Source: Brachyspira sp. (GTDB lineage: Bacteria; Spirochaetota; Brachyspiria; Brachyspirales; Brachyspiraceae). Taken from it: a DNA stretch of 64,000 nucleotides. The notes under the pieces were generated by a model. The model had not been told where the DNA came from and ran no database searches. It worked only from the letters and a program-made list of their open reading frames with translations. The DNA lies in the NCBI RefSeq assembly GCF_029258575.1, contig NZ_JARHYI010000143.1, positions 18,783-82,782 on the forward strand, written 5' to 3'. A program made the position numbers and the translations under genes. Positions 20,969 through 29,837 of this stretch are shown here, one piece after another (position 1 is the stretch's first letter; each line of letters starts with the position of its first letter).

Positions 20969-21679
20969 ATGAATATAAAGAAAATAATTATTTTTATATC
21001 TTTAATAGTTTTTATATCAAGTATTGAAGTTAATGCTCAAGATTATTTAAAACATTCTTTAGGTGTAGATTTTGGAACTACTTTATTTTCTATGGGTACA
21101 ATACCTATTATAACAGATTTAGTTTTTAAGCCTAAAGAAGGTGCTAATGGAAAAGTTTATGACGGTAAATTTGGAATCAGACTATCATATAACTATACAT
21201 ATCTTCCAAAGCAATCCCTTGATGTAACTTTAGGATTCTATGCTTTTGATACACATCATGGAACATCAGGAAAACCTATTACTGATAATTCAGGAAATAT
21301 CATAAACTCCCCAACTTTAACTAAATTCTATGATGGAAGTACAATAGCTATACCTGCTTCAATAGGAGTAAGATTTTATTTCAATAAAGATAATACAGCA
21401 AGTGGATTCTTTTTACTTCCTAAAGTAGGCATGACAACATTTATAGTAAATGGTAAAGAATTGAGAGATGATGGAAGTATAAGATATAAAACAACATCTG
21501 TTTTTGACTTTTATATATCTGGAGAAATGGGATTTAGAATAGATCTATTTGCTAAAATTGGTTCTGATTGGGAAGTACGTCCTTTTATAGATATATCTTT
21601 ACTTGATTTAGGATATTCATTTACTCCGGGTATTAGAATCATACCTCTTCCAAGATTGGCTATAGGTATATTATTTTAA
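20969..21679 (+). CDS. Secreted outer-membrane beta-barrel-like protein
   Basis: The 236-residue product has a signal peptide cleaved near VNAQD and a strand-rich body. It ends PRLAIGILF with a terminal phenylalanine. The block SDWEVRPFIDISLLDLGYSF parallels a block in the preceding protein, indicating duplication and divergence. It lies 12 bp after that gene. Function is not known; an outer-membrane location is inferred. Confidence 0.72.
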   Translation: MNIKKIIIFISLIVFISSIEVNAQDYLKHSLGVDFGTTLFSMGTIPIITDLVFKPKEGANGKVYDGKFGIRLSYNYTYLPKQSLDVTLGFYAFDTHHGTSGKPITDNSGNIINSPTLTKFYDGSTIAIPASIGVRFYFNKDNTASGFFLLPKVGMTTFIVNGKELRDDGSIRYKTTSVFDFYISGEMGFRIDLFAKIGSDWEVRPFIDISLLDLGYSFTPGIRIIPLPRLAIGILF

Positions 21680-21709
21680 TAATTGATAATGTTTTATAAG
21701 GTTTTTATC

Positions 21710-22390
21710 ATGAAAAGAATTTTATTAAAAAGAATTTTATTATTAATAATAATGACTTGCTTTATGAGTTCATCTTTATTTCCAATAATTGAATCATTTT
21801 ATATAGCACCAAAAATCGTATATAATTTTAATGATTCAGGTATTAATAATGATAAAGGAAAGCGTATAATAAATAATTATCTTGGAGCAGGTTTTTCTAC
21901 AGGTTTTGACTTTTACAAATATCAAAGAAGTTTACCTTTAAGATTAGAATTAGAATACACTTTCAAAGATGGTATGACAGGAAATTATTATGCAGGAAAT
22001 ATAGTAAAGCAATCTCAGCATTCTATATTAGCTGCTGCATATTATAGCATTCATATATTTCATATCAAAAAAAGCGAATTGAGAACTATCACAGCTGAAG
22101 AAATATATAGAAGAACTCCAATAATGTCTTTGTATTTAGGTATGCTTATGGGCACCAAGATAAATGCTAATACTTATGATAGATGGTTTGAAGACAGCGG
22201 TAAAGTAAAAACTACGGTAACTATACCAAAGCCTGCATTTGCAATAGGAGGTGCTGTGGGATTTGATATATATGTTGCAAGTTTTCTTAATTTAGATATA
22301 GGCTACAGAATATTGTATGGTTTGGATAATGTACTATCGCATGAATTTGCCATAGCAGCAAGATTCCCTATACCAGATCTTAGGAAGTGA
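21710..22390 (+). CDS. Outer-membrane beta-barrel-like protein, paralogue of 22666-23304
   Basis: The chosen start is ATG at 21710 (226 residues), preceded by AAGG at proper spacing; the frame is open from a TTG at 21683. After a signal peptide the mature protein starts near FYIAPKIVYNF. It shares IAPKI, (L/I)PLR(L/F)(E/D)(L/I)EY and (L/I)D(I/L)GYR with the protein at 22666, in the same order. It resembles small 8-strand porin-like surface proteins. It overlaps no neighbour and sits in the lipoprotein/OMP run. Confidence 0.72.
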   Translation: MKRILLKRILLLIIMTCFMSSSLFPIIESFYIAPKIVYNFNDSGINNDKGKRIINNYLGAGFSTGFDFYKYQRSLPLRLELEYTFKDGMTGNYYAGNIVKQSQHSILAAAYYSIHIFHIKKSELRTITAEEIYRRTPIMSLYLGMLMGTKINANTYDRWFEDSGKVKTTVTIPKPAFAIGGAVGFDIYVASFLNLDIGYRILYGLDNVLSHEFAIAARFPIPDLRK

Positions 22391-22395
22391 TAATT

Positions 22396-22653
22396 ATGAA
22401 AAAAATATTTTTATTATTGTTGTTATCAATAACATTATTTACTTCATGCAAAACAGGAACTTTAGTTATAGTGCCTATACCAAATATTGAAATGACTGTA
22501 TATCCGCCTCAAACTAATTTAGAAAGAACAAGCAGTTATAATTTTAATATTTATACTAATAGATTAAGGATAAATAATTTTTATAATAGCAGTATTTTAT
22601 TTATTAATAATACTAATAATTTATTTAAAAATAATTTTGTTTACTTAAAATAA
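22396..22653 (+). CDS. Small putative lipoprotein
   Basis: An 85-residue product starts at ATG 22396, preceded by AGGAAG. The GTG at 22387 overlaps the previous stop and is less likely. The signal sequence MKKIFLLLLLSITLFTSC ends in a lipobox cysteine at residue 18. The mature part is only about 68 residues and Asn-rich (NNFYNSSILFINNTNNLFKN). The gene lies between two paralogous barrel genes. It may be a partner lipoprotein or a degenerating gene. Confidence 0.6.
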   Translation: MKKIFLLLLLSITLFTSCKTGTLVIVPIPNIEMTVYPPQTNLERTSSYNFNIYTNRLRINNFYNSSILFINNTNNLFKNNFVYLK

Positions 22654-22665
22654 AAGGGTTGTTAT

Positions 22666-23304
22666 ATGAAACGATTAGTAATTATATTATTATTTTTTAT
22701 TGTTGCCTTTTCAAATAAAAATTTATTTTCAGCAACTTTTTCAGGTGTTTATATAGCTCCCAAAATAAACTTTAAACTTGAGGCTTTAAATAAAACTAAT
22801 AGATTAGAATTAGGAAAACTTCCTTTTCGTGAAAAAAATAATTATGTAGGAGGAGGTTTTGCTGTAGGATATGATTTATTTAGAAAAACTAGATTAATAC
22901 CTTTAAGATTCGATATAGAATATATGTTTCAGGGAGTAATTAATAAAAAAGAAACTTGGATGCAAAGTATAATGGGAAGTATTTATTATGATATAAATAT
23001 ATTTTTCTTAAAAAATAGTGAATTAGATACTGTTACTTCAAGAGTACTTTATAGCAGAACACCGCTTATGAATATTTATATAGGTTTATCTTTTGGAAAT
23101 AGATTATATCAAATAGTTCATCATTATGATAATTTAGGAAAAGCACTTATTACTAGAAGTTCTTTTGCATTTGGTATAAATGCTGGTTTAACATATAATG
23201 TACTTGATTGGCTGGCTATAGATTTAGGCTATAGATATATATTAGGTTTTGGATTTTTCGATGCTCATGAGGTGCTTCTCGGAGCTAGATTTACTATAAG
23301 ATAA
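22666..23304 (+). CDS. Outer-membrane beta-barrel-like protein, paralogue of 21710-22390
   Basis: The 212-residue protein has a signal peptide (MKRLVIILLFFIVAFSNKN, cleavage near FSA). The mature part starts SGVYIAPKINFKL. Conserved stretches with the upstream paralogue are IPLRFDIEYMF, SRTPLMNIYIGL and AIDLGYRYILGFG. The C-terminus is LLGARFTIR. The two paralogues flank a small lipoprotein gene, suggesting a duplicated surface-protein unit. Confidence 0.72.
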   Translation: MKRLVIILLFFIVAFSNKNLFSATFSGVYIAPKINFKLEALNKTNRLELGKLPFREKNNYVGGGFAVGYDLFRKTRLIPLRFDIEYMFQGVINKKETWMQSIMGSIYYDINIFFLKNSELDTVTSRVLYSRTPLMNIYIGLSFGNRLYQIVHHYDNLGKALITRSSFAFGINAGLTYNVLDWLAIDLGYRYILGFGFFDAHEVLLGARFTIR

Positions 23305-23328
23305 AAATTATATTTAAGAAGTTGAATT

Positions 23329-24006
23329 ATGAAAAACAAAATTTTTACTTTAATTTTTTTATCAGTTTCCATTATATTTTCAGTATCATGCTCTACTAAT
23401 GATAAACATGTTATTGTATTAGCATTAAGCAAGCAATTACATGCAGTACTTTATAATGATAATAGTGAATCTATAAAAACTGCATCAAAAACATATACTC
23501 AAAAGAATGAAATAAAAACTATTACTAATCCTGTAAATACTAAAGTAGAAGAATATAAAAAAATAGAAACGATAGATAAAAAAGAAGAAGTCAAAATAGT
23601 GATAAATAATGATAAAAATGAAGTATTAATCACTGCTAATATTATAAGTTTTGATTTTGATTCTTATGAATTAAAAAAAGAATATGATAATGGTATAAAT
23701 GAAATTTATAAATATTTGAAAGAAAATAGAGATATTAATCTTATAATAGAAGGTCATAGCGACAATAGAGGAGATTCTAATTATAATATATATTTATCAG
23801 AAAACAGAGCCAAAGCTATATATAATAAATTAATAGATAAAGGTATAGATAAAACAAGACTTAGATATATAGGATACGGCTCTACTCATTCATCTGAATA
23901 TAATGTTAAAGATAGAAAATGCCAATTTGTTATAATTAATGATTCTAATGAAGAAAGTAAATATAAAAAAGAAAATGAAACAGATATTATAAAATTAAAA
24001 AATTAA
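23329..24006 (+). CDS. OmpA/Pal-family peptidoglycan-associated lipoprotein
   Basis: The 225-residue protein has a lipoprotein signal with cysteine near residue 22 (IIFSVSCS), a charged linker (about 45-95) and an OmpA C-terminal domain (about 100-205). The domain shows FDFDSYELK, LIIEGHSDNRGDSNYNIYLS, ENRAKAIYNKLIDKGI and RLRYIGYG. The conserved Asp and Arg that hold meso-diaminopimelate-type peptidoglycan are present in the NxxLSxxRA-like stretch. It probably anchors the outer membrane to the wall and ends this envelope run. Confidence 0.88.
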   Translation: MKNKIFTLIFLSVSIIFSVSCSTNDKHVIVLALSKQLHAVLYNDNSESIKTASKTYTQKNEIKTITNPVNTKVEEYKKIETIDKKEEVKIVINNDKNEVLITANIISFDFDSYELKKEYDNGINEIYKYLKENRDINLIIEGHSDNRGDSNYNIYLSENRAKAIYNKLIDKGIDKTRLRYIGYGSTHSSEYNVKDRKCQFVIINDSNEESKYKKENETDIIKLKN

Positions 24007-24154
24007 AAAATTAAAAAAAATCTTATTTGTATTTATTTAAGTAATTTATCAATTTACTAATAAAAAATCATAATTTTAAAATAATTCTGGCTTAAATCAT
24101 AAAAAAAATTTGTTTAACTAATGCATATAAACATTGATATAATGGAGTTTTTAT

Positions 24155-25678
24155 ATGCATACAAAAATATATTCAGAAGCTCTATATGGGATAGAAGGAA
24201 TACCAATTGTAATAGAAGTTAATATATCAGAGGGACTTCCAAAATTTGATGTGGTAGGACTTCCAGATCAAGCCGTTAATGAAGCAAAAGAGAGAGTAAT
24301 AGCTGCAATTAATAACAGTGATAGATTTTTTCCTCCTAAAAGAATAACTATCAATTTAGCACCAGCAGATTTAAAGAAAACAGGAAGTATGTATGATTTA
24401 GCATTTGCTTTGGGAATACTTTCTTCTAGTGCTCAAGTATTTTTTTCAGATTTTATGGAAGAAACTATTATACTTGGAGAGTTGGCATTGGACGGAAGTG
24501 TAAGGGAAGTTAAGGGTATATTTTCAATGCTTCTTAATGCAAAAGAACTAGGAATAAAAAATGCCATTATACCTTTTAATAATATAGAAGAGGCTAATAT
24601 TGTTGATGGAATGAATCTTTATCCTGTAAAAACTTTAAAAGAAGCTATAAATGCCATAGAAGGGAAAAAAGCACCTATAATATCTGAAGGAAAATTTAAT
24701 TTTTATAATAATGAAGATGAAACAGTAGATTTTTCAGATGTTAAAGGTCAGGAATATGCCAAAAGGGCAGCTATGATAGCGGCAGCTGGAGGACATAATT
24801 TTATAATGATAGGTTCTCCCGGATGCGGAAAAACATTGATAGCAAAGAGAATACCTACAATACTTCCTCCTCTAACTTTTGAAGAGGCATTAGAGGTTAC
24901 AAAAATTTATTCTTCTTATGGACTTTTATCTAAGAATATGCCAATAGTAAAGAAGCGTCCGTTTAGAATACCGCATCATACTTCTTCTTATGTAAGTCTT
25001 GTAGGAGGTGGAAGAAATATAAAAGCTGGTGAAATTACTTTAGCACATAATGGAATTTTATTTCTTGATGAGTTTGTGGAGTTTCAAAGCTCAGCACTTC
25101 AAACTTTAAGAGAGCCTATGGAAGAGAAAACTATTACTATAAGCAGAGCAAATGGAAGCCTTTCTTTCCCTGCTAATTTCACATTAATTGCTGCTATGAA
25201 TCCATGTCCTTGCGGTTATTATGGAGATGAAAAACATGCTTGCAGATGCTCGGATATTGCTAGAAGAAAGTATATAGCAAAACTTTCAGGACCTATACTA
25301 GATAGAATAGATATTTCAATAGAAGTAAGGGCTGTAGATTATGCTAAAATGACTTCAAAAGCTGACGGAGAAAGTTCAAAAGCAATGAGAAAGATAGTAA
25401 TTGATGCAAGAAAAAAACAGCAAAAACGTTTCAAGGAAAATAATATAAAAATATTTTCAAATTCTTCTATGAGTATAAAAGATACTGAAAAATTTTGTAT
25501 TTTAGATGATAAGGCTAAAAATCTTCTCAATTTGGCTATGGAGAAATTTTCTATGAGTGCAAGAAGTTATAATAAAATATTAAAAGTATCAAGAACAATA
25601 GCCGATTTAGAAGATAAAGATATAATAGGTATTGATCATATTACGGAAGCTTTGCAGTATAGATTTAATTTAAATTAA
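24155..25678 (+). CDS. ComM/YifB-family Mg-chelatase-like AAA+ ATPase
   Basis: The 507-residue protein has the N-terminal ChlI-like domain (GLPKFDVVGLPDQAVNEAKE, INLAPADLKKTGSMYDLAFA), an AAA+ module with Walker A GSPGCGKT (about residues 220-227), Walker B ILFLDEF, and a four-cysteine region PCPCGYYGDEKHACRCS. ComM is a branch-migration helicase for natural-transformation recombination in Vibrio; the YifB name is used elsewhere. The family and length agree. No other competence gene is nearby. Confidence 0.93.
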   Translation: MHTKIYSEALYGIEGIPIVIEVNISEGLPKFDVVGLPDQAVNEAKERVIAAINNSDRFFPPKRITINLAPADLKKTGSMYDLAFALGILSSSAQVFFSDFMEETIILGELALDGSVREVKGIFSMLLNAKELGIKNAIIPFNNIEEANIVDGMNLYPVKTLKEAINAIEGKKAPIISEGKFNFYNNEDETVDFSDVKGQEYAKRAAMIAAAGGHNFIMIGSPGCGKTLIAKRIPTILPPLTFEEALEVTKIYSSYGLLSKNMPIVKKRPFRIPHHTSSYVSLVGGGRNIKAGEITLAHNGILFLDEFVEFQSSALQTLREPMEEKTITISRANGSLSFPANFTLIAAMNPCPCGYYGDEKHACRCSDIARRKYIAKLSGPILDRIDISIEVRAVDYAKMTSKADGESSKAMRKIVIDARKKQQKRFKENNIKIFSNSSMSIKDTEKFCILDDKAKNLLNLAMEKFSMSARSYNKILKVSRTIADLEDKDIIGIDHITEALQYRFNLN

Positions 25679-25770
25679 TATTTTTTGATAAAAAATTAAA
25701 ATTACTGTTGTAAATAATAGATATATATTATTAAGTATACGATTATAAATTTTTAGGAGTTATAAAATAA

Positions 25771-25824
25771 ATGAAAGCAATCATCATTATGAATAGAATG
25801 CAAATGCCTATGTTGAATAAATAA
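25771..25824 (+). promoter_or_regulatory. Met-rich 17-residue leader peptide ORF upstream of the metY-metX remnant
   Basis: A strong AGGAG at 25756-25760 precedes ATG at 25771 by ten bases. The ORF reads MKAIIIMNRMQMPMLNK and stops at 25822, with methionine at positions 1, 7, 10, 12 and 14. A six-base-pair hairpin (25829-25834 with 25840-25845) and a U-rich run follow immediately after the stop. This matches the layout of an attenuation leader for an amino-acid operon, and the downstream remnant genes are for methionine synthesis. The regulatory role is inference. Confidence 0.6.
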
Positions 25825-25828
25825 TGAT

Positions 25829-25859
25829 AACTATTTAGTATAGTTTATTTTTTATTTTT
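25829..25859 (+). terminator. Terminator-like hairpin of the Met leader
   Basis: AACTAT and ATAGTT form a perfect six-base-pair stem around TTAGT, followed by TATTTTTTATTTTT. The stem is AT-rich and weak, so chance is possible in this genome. Its place four bases after the leader stop codon supports an attenuator. No clear competing antiterminator stem was identified by eye. Confidence 0.45.
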
Positions 25860-25917
25860 GAACTTTCAATCCATCAAAATTATTTTGGCGTATATTGTAT
25901 ATTCAAGAAGATATAAA

Positions 25918-26245
25918 ATGAAAATTTGAAACTTTAGATGCTCATACAAAACAGCAGAATTTTAACGATGCTTTTGGAAGCAGAGATTACCTGTTTACAA
26001 AACAACATCATACCTTCTTCAAACTATAAAACATAGTGCTGATACAGTAATAAATTCTCTCACAAAATGGATTTGAGAACATAGAAGTGCAATAGAAGGA
26101 ATAATCACAGATTCTGGTAATTTCAATTGGCAGAGCAATAAGTTTCCATTATTTTCTAAACCAGATTCCAATTATCATGGTATTCGCTGGGCTTAAGATT
26201 TATCTGATAAATTTAAGAGTATTGCATTAAGACTTAGATGGGAGT
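25918..26245 (+). pseudogene. metY: Decayed O-acetylhomoserine sulfhydrylase (metY) remnant
   Basis: From ATG 25918, after an early frameshift, the frames read FETLDAHTKQQNFNDAFGSR, LPVYKTTSYLL, ADTVINSLTKW and EGIITDSGNFNW, then KPDSNYHGIRWA. These match MetY in order: the N-terminus, the region before the PLP lysine (SxTK), and the DSGNFDW and PDPSYHG blocks. Frameshifts, stop codons and large internal and C-terminal deletions leave about 330 bp of a gene that is normally about 1.3 kb. The normal function is sulfide addition to O-acetylhomoserine. Confidence 0.8.
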
Positions 26246-26309
26246 TATTTATTGATATAGATAATTTAGATATAAAAGAAAATAATAAAAATAAAGAGAA
26301 ATAAAAAAT

Positions 26310-26906
26310 TTTAATTTACAAATGATGCAAGTATAGGTGTATTAACTATAGCATACACCATAAATGAAAATTTATAAAAAAACTTCATTGTGTTATAGAC
26401 TACTCTATGGGAGGAATGCAGGCTTTGCAATGTACTGACTTATGTACTAATATAGGAAAAAGCAATTATAATAGAAAGTCCTATGGGGTATTCTCCTATG
26501 CAAATAGGCAAATAGCTTTAAATGAAATAGTAAGGCAGGTAATAACAGAAGACAATAAATGGTATGTCTAGTCATGCTTTGGCTAGAATGCTTGGACATA
26601 TTACATATATGAATGAATAATTATGAAGCAGAAATTCAGAAGAAAAATAAAAAAAGCTTTGAAATATTTTACTCCTTCTTTTGAAGTAGAAAATTATCTG
26701 CATTATAAAAATGGAGAAAAATTCACAGAAAATTTGATACCAATAACTTTTTTATATCTCACTAAAGCTATGGATTTTTTGATGTTAAAGATGATATAAA
26801 AAAGATAAAGACAAGAAAGAATATAGAATTAGAAAAAGTTCTTAATGATTTTTTATAAAAAAATACTGAACAAACAAAATATATAAAAAACTTTTTATCA
26901 TATTAA
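26310..26906 (+). pseudogene. metX: Decayed homoserine O-acetyltransferase (metX) remnant
   Basis: Broken frames carry IDYSMGGMQALQC (the MetX nucleophile region GGSMGGMQALE, where the alignment puts Asp-Tyr before the serine), QIALNEIVRQVITEDNKW, SSHALARMLGHITYMNE and ENYLHYKNGEKF with FLYLTKAMDF. These appear in MetX order, with frameshifts and stops throughout. Together with the upstream metY remnant this shows loss of the O-acetylhomoserine route to methionine at this locus. Confidence 0.8.
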
Positions 26907-26977
26907 TTTTTCATAAAAAGACTTGTTTTTTTATGATTATTAGTTAGTATATAAAAATATGTTTTAAGGTATTATCT

Positions 26978-27652
26978 ATGAAAATAATTTTTTCACGATT
27001 TTTAATAGGAAGCTTTGTAATATTGATAGGAGCTTATATATTACTGCAATATGTTTTTCATATATATATTCCTGCTTTAGCATATACGCCTGTATTTACT
27101 ATAATAGTTGCACTTTTAATAATGGCTTGGGGAATTTCTATGGTCGTAGGAACTGGATTTTATGCCTCAAAAACATTACTTGGAATATTAGTAATAGGAA
27201 CAGGAATATATATACTTATAAGATATTGCTTTAATGTTAATATGCCTTTTATATTGTATACGCCTATATTTAGAATGATTATAGGTATGATAATAATATT
27301 TTTGGGGGTTTACATATTATTTGGAATGCATTATGTAAGAGAAAGCATACCTAAAAACAAAAAAACAAAATATAATGTATATTTCAAAACTAATAATATA
27401 GATTTATCCAATTTAGAAATAGATAGAAATAGAACTATAGATATCAATAGCGTTTTTTCTGATACTGTAATTTTTATAAGCGATAAAGTGCAGGTGCATA
27501 TAAAAGCTGCAAGTGCTTTCGGAAGTGTTTCGCTGCCTACTGGAGATAGTGTGAGTTTTGGGGAAACTAATTTTGTTATTGGAAGTTCTGAAAATATACT
27601 TTATTTAAATGTAAGTGCGGCTTTTGCCCAAATCAGAGTTTTATACAAATAA
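26978..27652 (+). CDS. LiaF-like membrane protein
   Basis: The 224-residue protein has about four transmembrane helices (residues 5-120) arranged as a duplicated pair (VFHIYIPALAYTPVF and CFNVNMPFILYTPIF). A soluble C-terminal domain (about 140-224) follows the DUF2154/LiaF-type beta fold (IDINSVFSDTVIFIS, AASAFGSVSLPTGD). LiaF-type proteins modulate envelope-stress kinases in Firmicutes, but no kinase or regulator is adjacent, so the role is unknown. rsmD follows 19 bp downstream. Confidence 0.75.
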   Translation: MKIIFSRFLIGSFVILIGAYILLQYVFHIYIPALAYTPVFTIIVALLIMAWGISMVVGTGFYASKTLLGILVIGTGIYILIRYCFNVNMPFILYTPIFRMIIGMIIIFLGVYILFGMHYVRESIPKNKKTKYNVYFKTNNIDLSNLEIDRNRTIDINSVFSDTVIFISDKVQVHIKAASAFGSVSLPTGDSVSFGETNFVIGSSENILYLNVSAAFAQIRVLYK

Positions 27653-27671
27653 TAATATTCGGTAATAATTT

Positions 27672-28253
27672 ATGTACATTATATCTGGAAATAAAAAAGG
27701 AAGAAAAATAATAACTCCTAAAAGGGATTTTAGACCTACTCAAAGTAAGGTAAGAGAGGCTTTTTTTAATATAGTAGATGCAAAAGATAAAGTATTTTTG
27801 GATTTATGTTCTGGAAGCGGTGCTATGGGTTTTGAGGCTCTAAGTAGAAATGCCAAACATGTTACTATGATAGAAATAGATAAAGATGCTGTAAAAACTA
27901 TATTTTTAAATGCCAAAAATATATTTGAAAATGATGATACATTATACAAAATAAAAAGAATATCAGCTTTTGATTATGTTAAAAAAACTAATGATAAATT
28001 CGATATAATATATTTGGATCCTCCTTATCATTCTAAAATATATTTAGATACAATAAACTCTATAGTAAGTAAAAATATATTAAATGAAAACGGAATTTTA
28101 ACTGCAGAATTTGGACTTGATTATTATAAAAAATTTTTAGAAAATGAGAACTTCAATGATATTATATGCGGTATTATGAAATATGATGTAAAAATATACG
28201 GAGAAAGTGTATTAGTAATATTTCAATATATAAATAAAGGAGATACCGAATAA
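27672..28253 (+). CDS. rsmD: 16S rRNA (guanine(966)-N2)-methyltransferase RsmD
   Basis: The 193-residue SAM-dependent methyltransferase has FRPTQSKVREAFFNI, the SAM-binding motif LDLCSGSGAMGFEA (43-56), the acidic MIEIDKDAV loop and the catalytic DPPY at 116-119. The size and order are those of RsmD, which methylates G966 of 16S rRNA. It is probably cotranscribed with the upstream membrane protein. Confidence 0.93.
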   Translation: MYIISGNKKGRKIITPKRDFRPTQSKVREAFFNIVDAKDKVFLDLCSGSGAMGFEALSRNAKHVTMIEIDKDAVKTIFLNAKNIFENDDTLYKIKRISAFDYVKKTNDKFDIIYLDPPYHSKIYLDTINSIVSKNILNENGILTAEFGLDYYKKFLENENFNDIICGIMKYDVKIYGESVLVIFQYINKGDTE

Positions 28254-28265
28254 TTCAGCATCTCC
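28239..28265 (+). terminator. Hairpin at the end of rsmD
   Basis: GGAGAT (28239-28244) pairs with ATCTCC (28260-28265), with a second palindrome (GAATAATTC) in the loop. It overlaps the rsmD stop codon. The following ATAAAACTCTATTTATTTTTC is only loosely U-rich, so it may be a weak terminator. Confidence 0.4.
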
Positions 28266-28269
28266 ATAA

Positions 28270-28406
28270 AACTCTATTTATTTTTCATAAACTTAAAGTT
28301 CTTGCCTTTTGAAGTAATGATGAAGGTGTACAACCAAATCAGCATAAAGGCTTTATGTAGAAATAGCAGTTAAAGTTATTAATAAAGATAATAATTTTTT
28401 TGTCAT
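28270..28406 (-). pseudogene. Remnant of a secreted-protein gene
   Basis: A reverse ATG at 28406 reads MTKKLLSLLITLTAIST, then a TAA stop in frame, then SLYADLVVHLHHYF. It looks like a signal peptide with a processing site (LYA) broken by a stop, followed by about 70 bp of short remnants. The family cannot be identified. The rest of 28254-28740 is AT-rich and holds no recognisable gene. Confidence 0.4.
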
Positions 28407-28752
28407 GGTTAATATCTTTAGTTATTATATTTTCATAAATAATCTATTGTTAATTATCTTCACAATTATAGTAGAAAATCAATTAATATTAATAAAATTT
28501 ACTCTAATTTTACAATTTATTTATAAAAAACTGTAACACTTTTTATATCTTTATGATTTTTATATATATTATAGTAATTTTTTTTACTTTAATTCGAGCT
28601 AATTAAAAAAATTATTTGTGATTTTATAGAATTTTCAAGTTATAATTAATAATAGAAAATCAATAAATAAATACAAAAAATTGGTTTTTACAATCATTTT
28701 TTATAAATGGTTTATAAATTAATAAAATAATCTATCGGATATGATCAGCACT

Positions 28753-29754
28753 ATGAAAAAAAAGATATACCTATCAATACCAATAATAGCTGTAGCATTA
28801 ATAATAGCTATTTCATTTTACAGAAGCAGAGATAAATATATAACTTCTACTATTGTTATAAGCGATACTATACTTAATATAACAGCACAAATATCTGATA
28901 GGAATATGAAGAAATTAGTAGGAAGTATCACGAATGAAATAAACAGAATGGATAATATATTAAATCCCTATAATACCTCAAGCGAAATAGGAAGAATAAA
29001 TAAAGAAAGTTTATCAGGAAAAACAGAGATAGAAATTTCTGAAGATATGGCTCATATATTTGAAACAGGAATAAAATATTCAAAATTAACTCCTTCATTT
29101 GATATAAGTATAAGACCATTAATAGAATTATGGGGATTTGGAATAAAAGAAAATCAAACAGTACCTTCAAAAAAGGAAATAGATAATGCTTTAGCTAATA
29201 TAGATTATTCGGCTGTAAGCATAATTACAAATGATGATAATAAAAAAATATTAAAATTATCAAAACCATTAACATTTGATTTTGGTTCTTATGGTAAAGG
29301 TTATATAATAGAAAAATTAAAAAATATATTTGCTGAATATAATATCAAAAACTATCTAATAGATTATGGCGGTGATACCTATGCAAATGGAGTTAATAAG
29401 AGAGGCAAGCCATGGGTAATAGCAATAAGAAATCCTAGAAATGATGCTGACGGTTATTTGGGACTTTTAGAATCTACAAATTATACTATAGTAACAAGTG
29501 GAGATTATGAAAGATATTTTACTCAAGATGGTACTAATTATCATCATATAATAGATGCTTCTATAGGATATCCTACATACAATAGTATATCAGCAACTAT
29601 AGTACATACGAATGCAGAAGAGGCAGATGCTTTATCTACAACTGCATTTTTAATGGGTACTAATTTCTTTACAAATGGGGCTTTCAAATATAAAGAGGCA
29701 TATATTGTAACTACAGAAGGTGAATTATTTATAGTTACAAATGAAAATTTTTAA
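28753..29754 (+). CDS. apbE: FAD:protein FMN transferase (ApbE family)
   Basis: The 333-residue protein (start at 28753; ATG 28741 is also open but too close to the GGA) has an N-terminal membrane anchor (residues 2-21). The ApbE core shows NRMDNILNPYNTSSEI, PLIELWGFG, TFDFGSYGKGYIIEKLK, NYLIDYGGDTYANG and the C-terminal metal-site block ADALSTTAFLMG. ApbE attaches FMN to Thr/Ser of exported proteins such as RnfG/NqrC subunits. No target gene lies in this window. Confidence 0.92.
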   Translation: MKKKIYLSIPIIAVALIIAISFYRSRDKYITSTIVISDTILNITAQISDRNMKKLVGSITNEINRMDNILNPYNTSSEIGRINKESLSGKTEIEISEDMAHIFETGIKYSKLTPSFDISIRPLIELWGFGIKENQTVPSKKEIDNALANIDYSAVSIITNDDNKKILKLSKPLTFDFGSYGKGYIIEKLKNIFAEYNIKNYLIDYGGDTYANGVNKRGKPWVIAIRNPRNDADGYLGLLESTNYTIVTSGDYERYFTQDGTNYHHIIDASIGYPTYNSISATIVHTNAEEADALSTTAFLMGTNFFTNGAFKYKEAYIVTTEGELFIVTNENF

Positions 29755-29837
29755 TTGTATAAAATATTGAAAAAAAGATTATATATTACTATACTGCAAA
29801 TATAGTTAAAAATATATTAACTTACGGAGGTTTTTAT

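Noticed and set aside
24120..24145. TATAAT as a promoter for the comM/yifB gene
   Set aside because: It overlaps the GGAG ribosome-binding site and leaves almost no leader, so chance in AT-rich sequence is more likely.
25679..25930. SAM or T-box riboswitch ahead of metY
   Set aside because: No SAM-I-type multi-helix core or T-box sequence was visible; the peptide ORF explains the position better.
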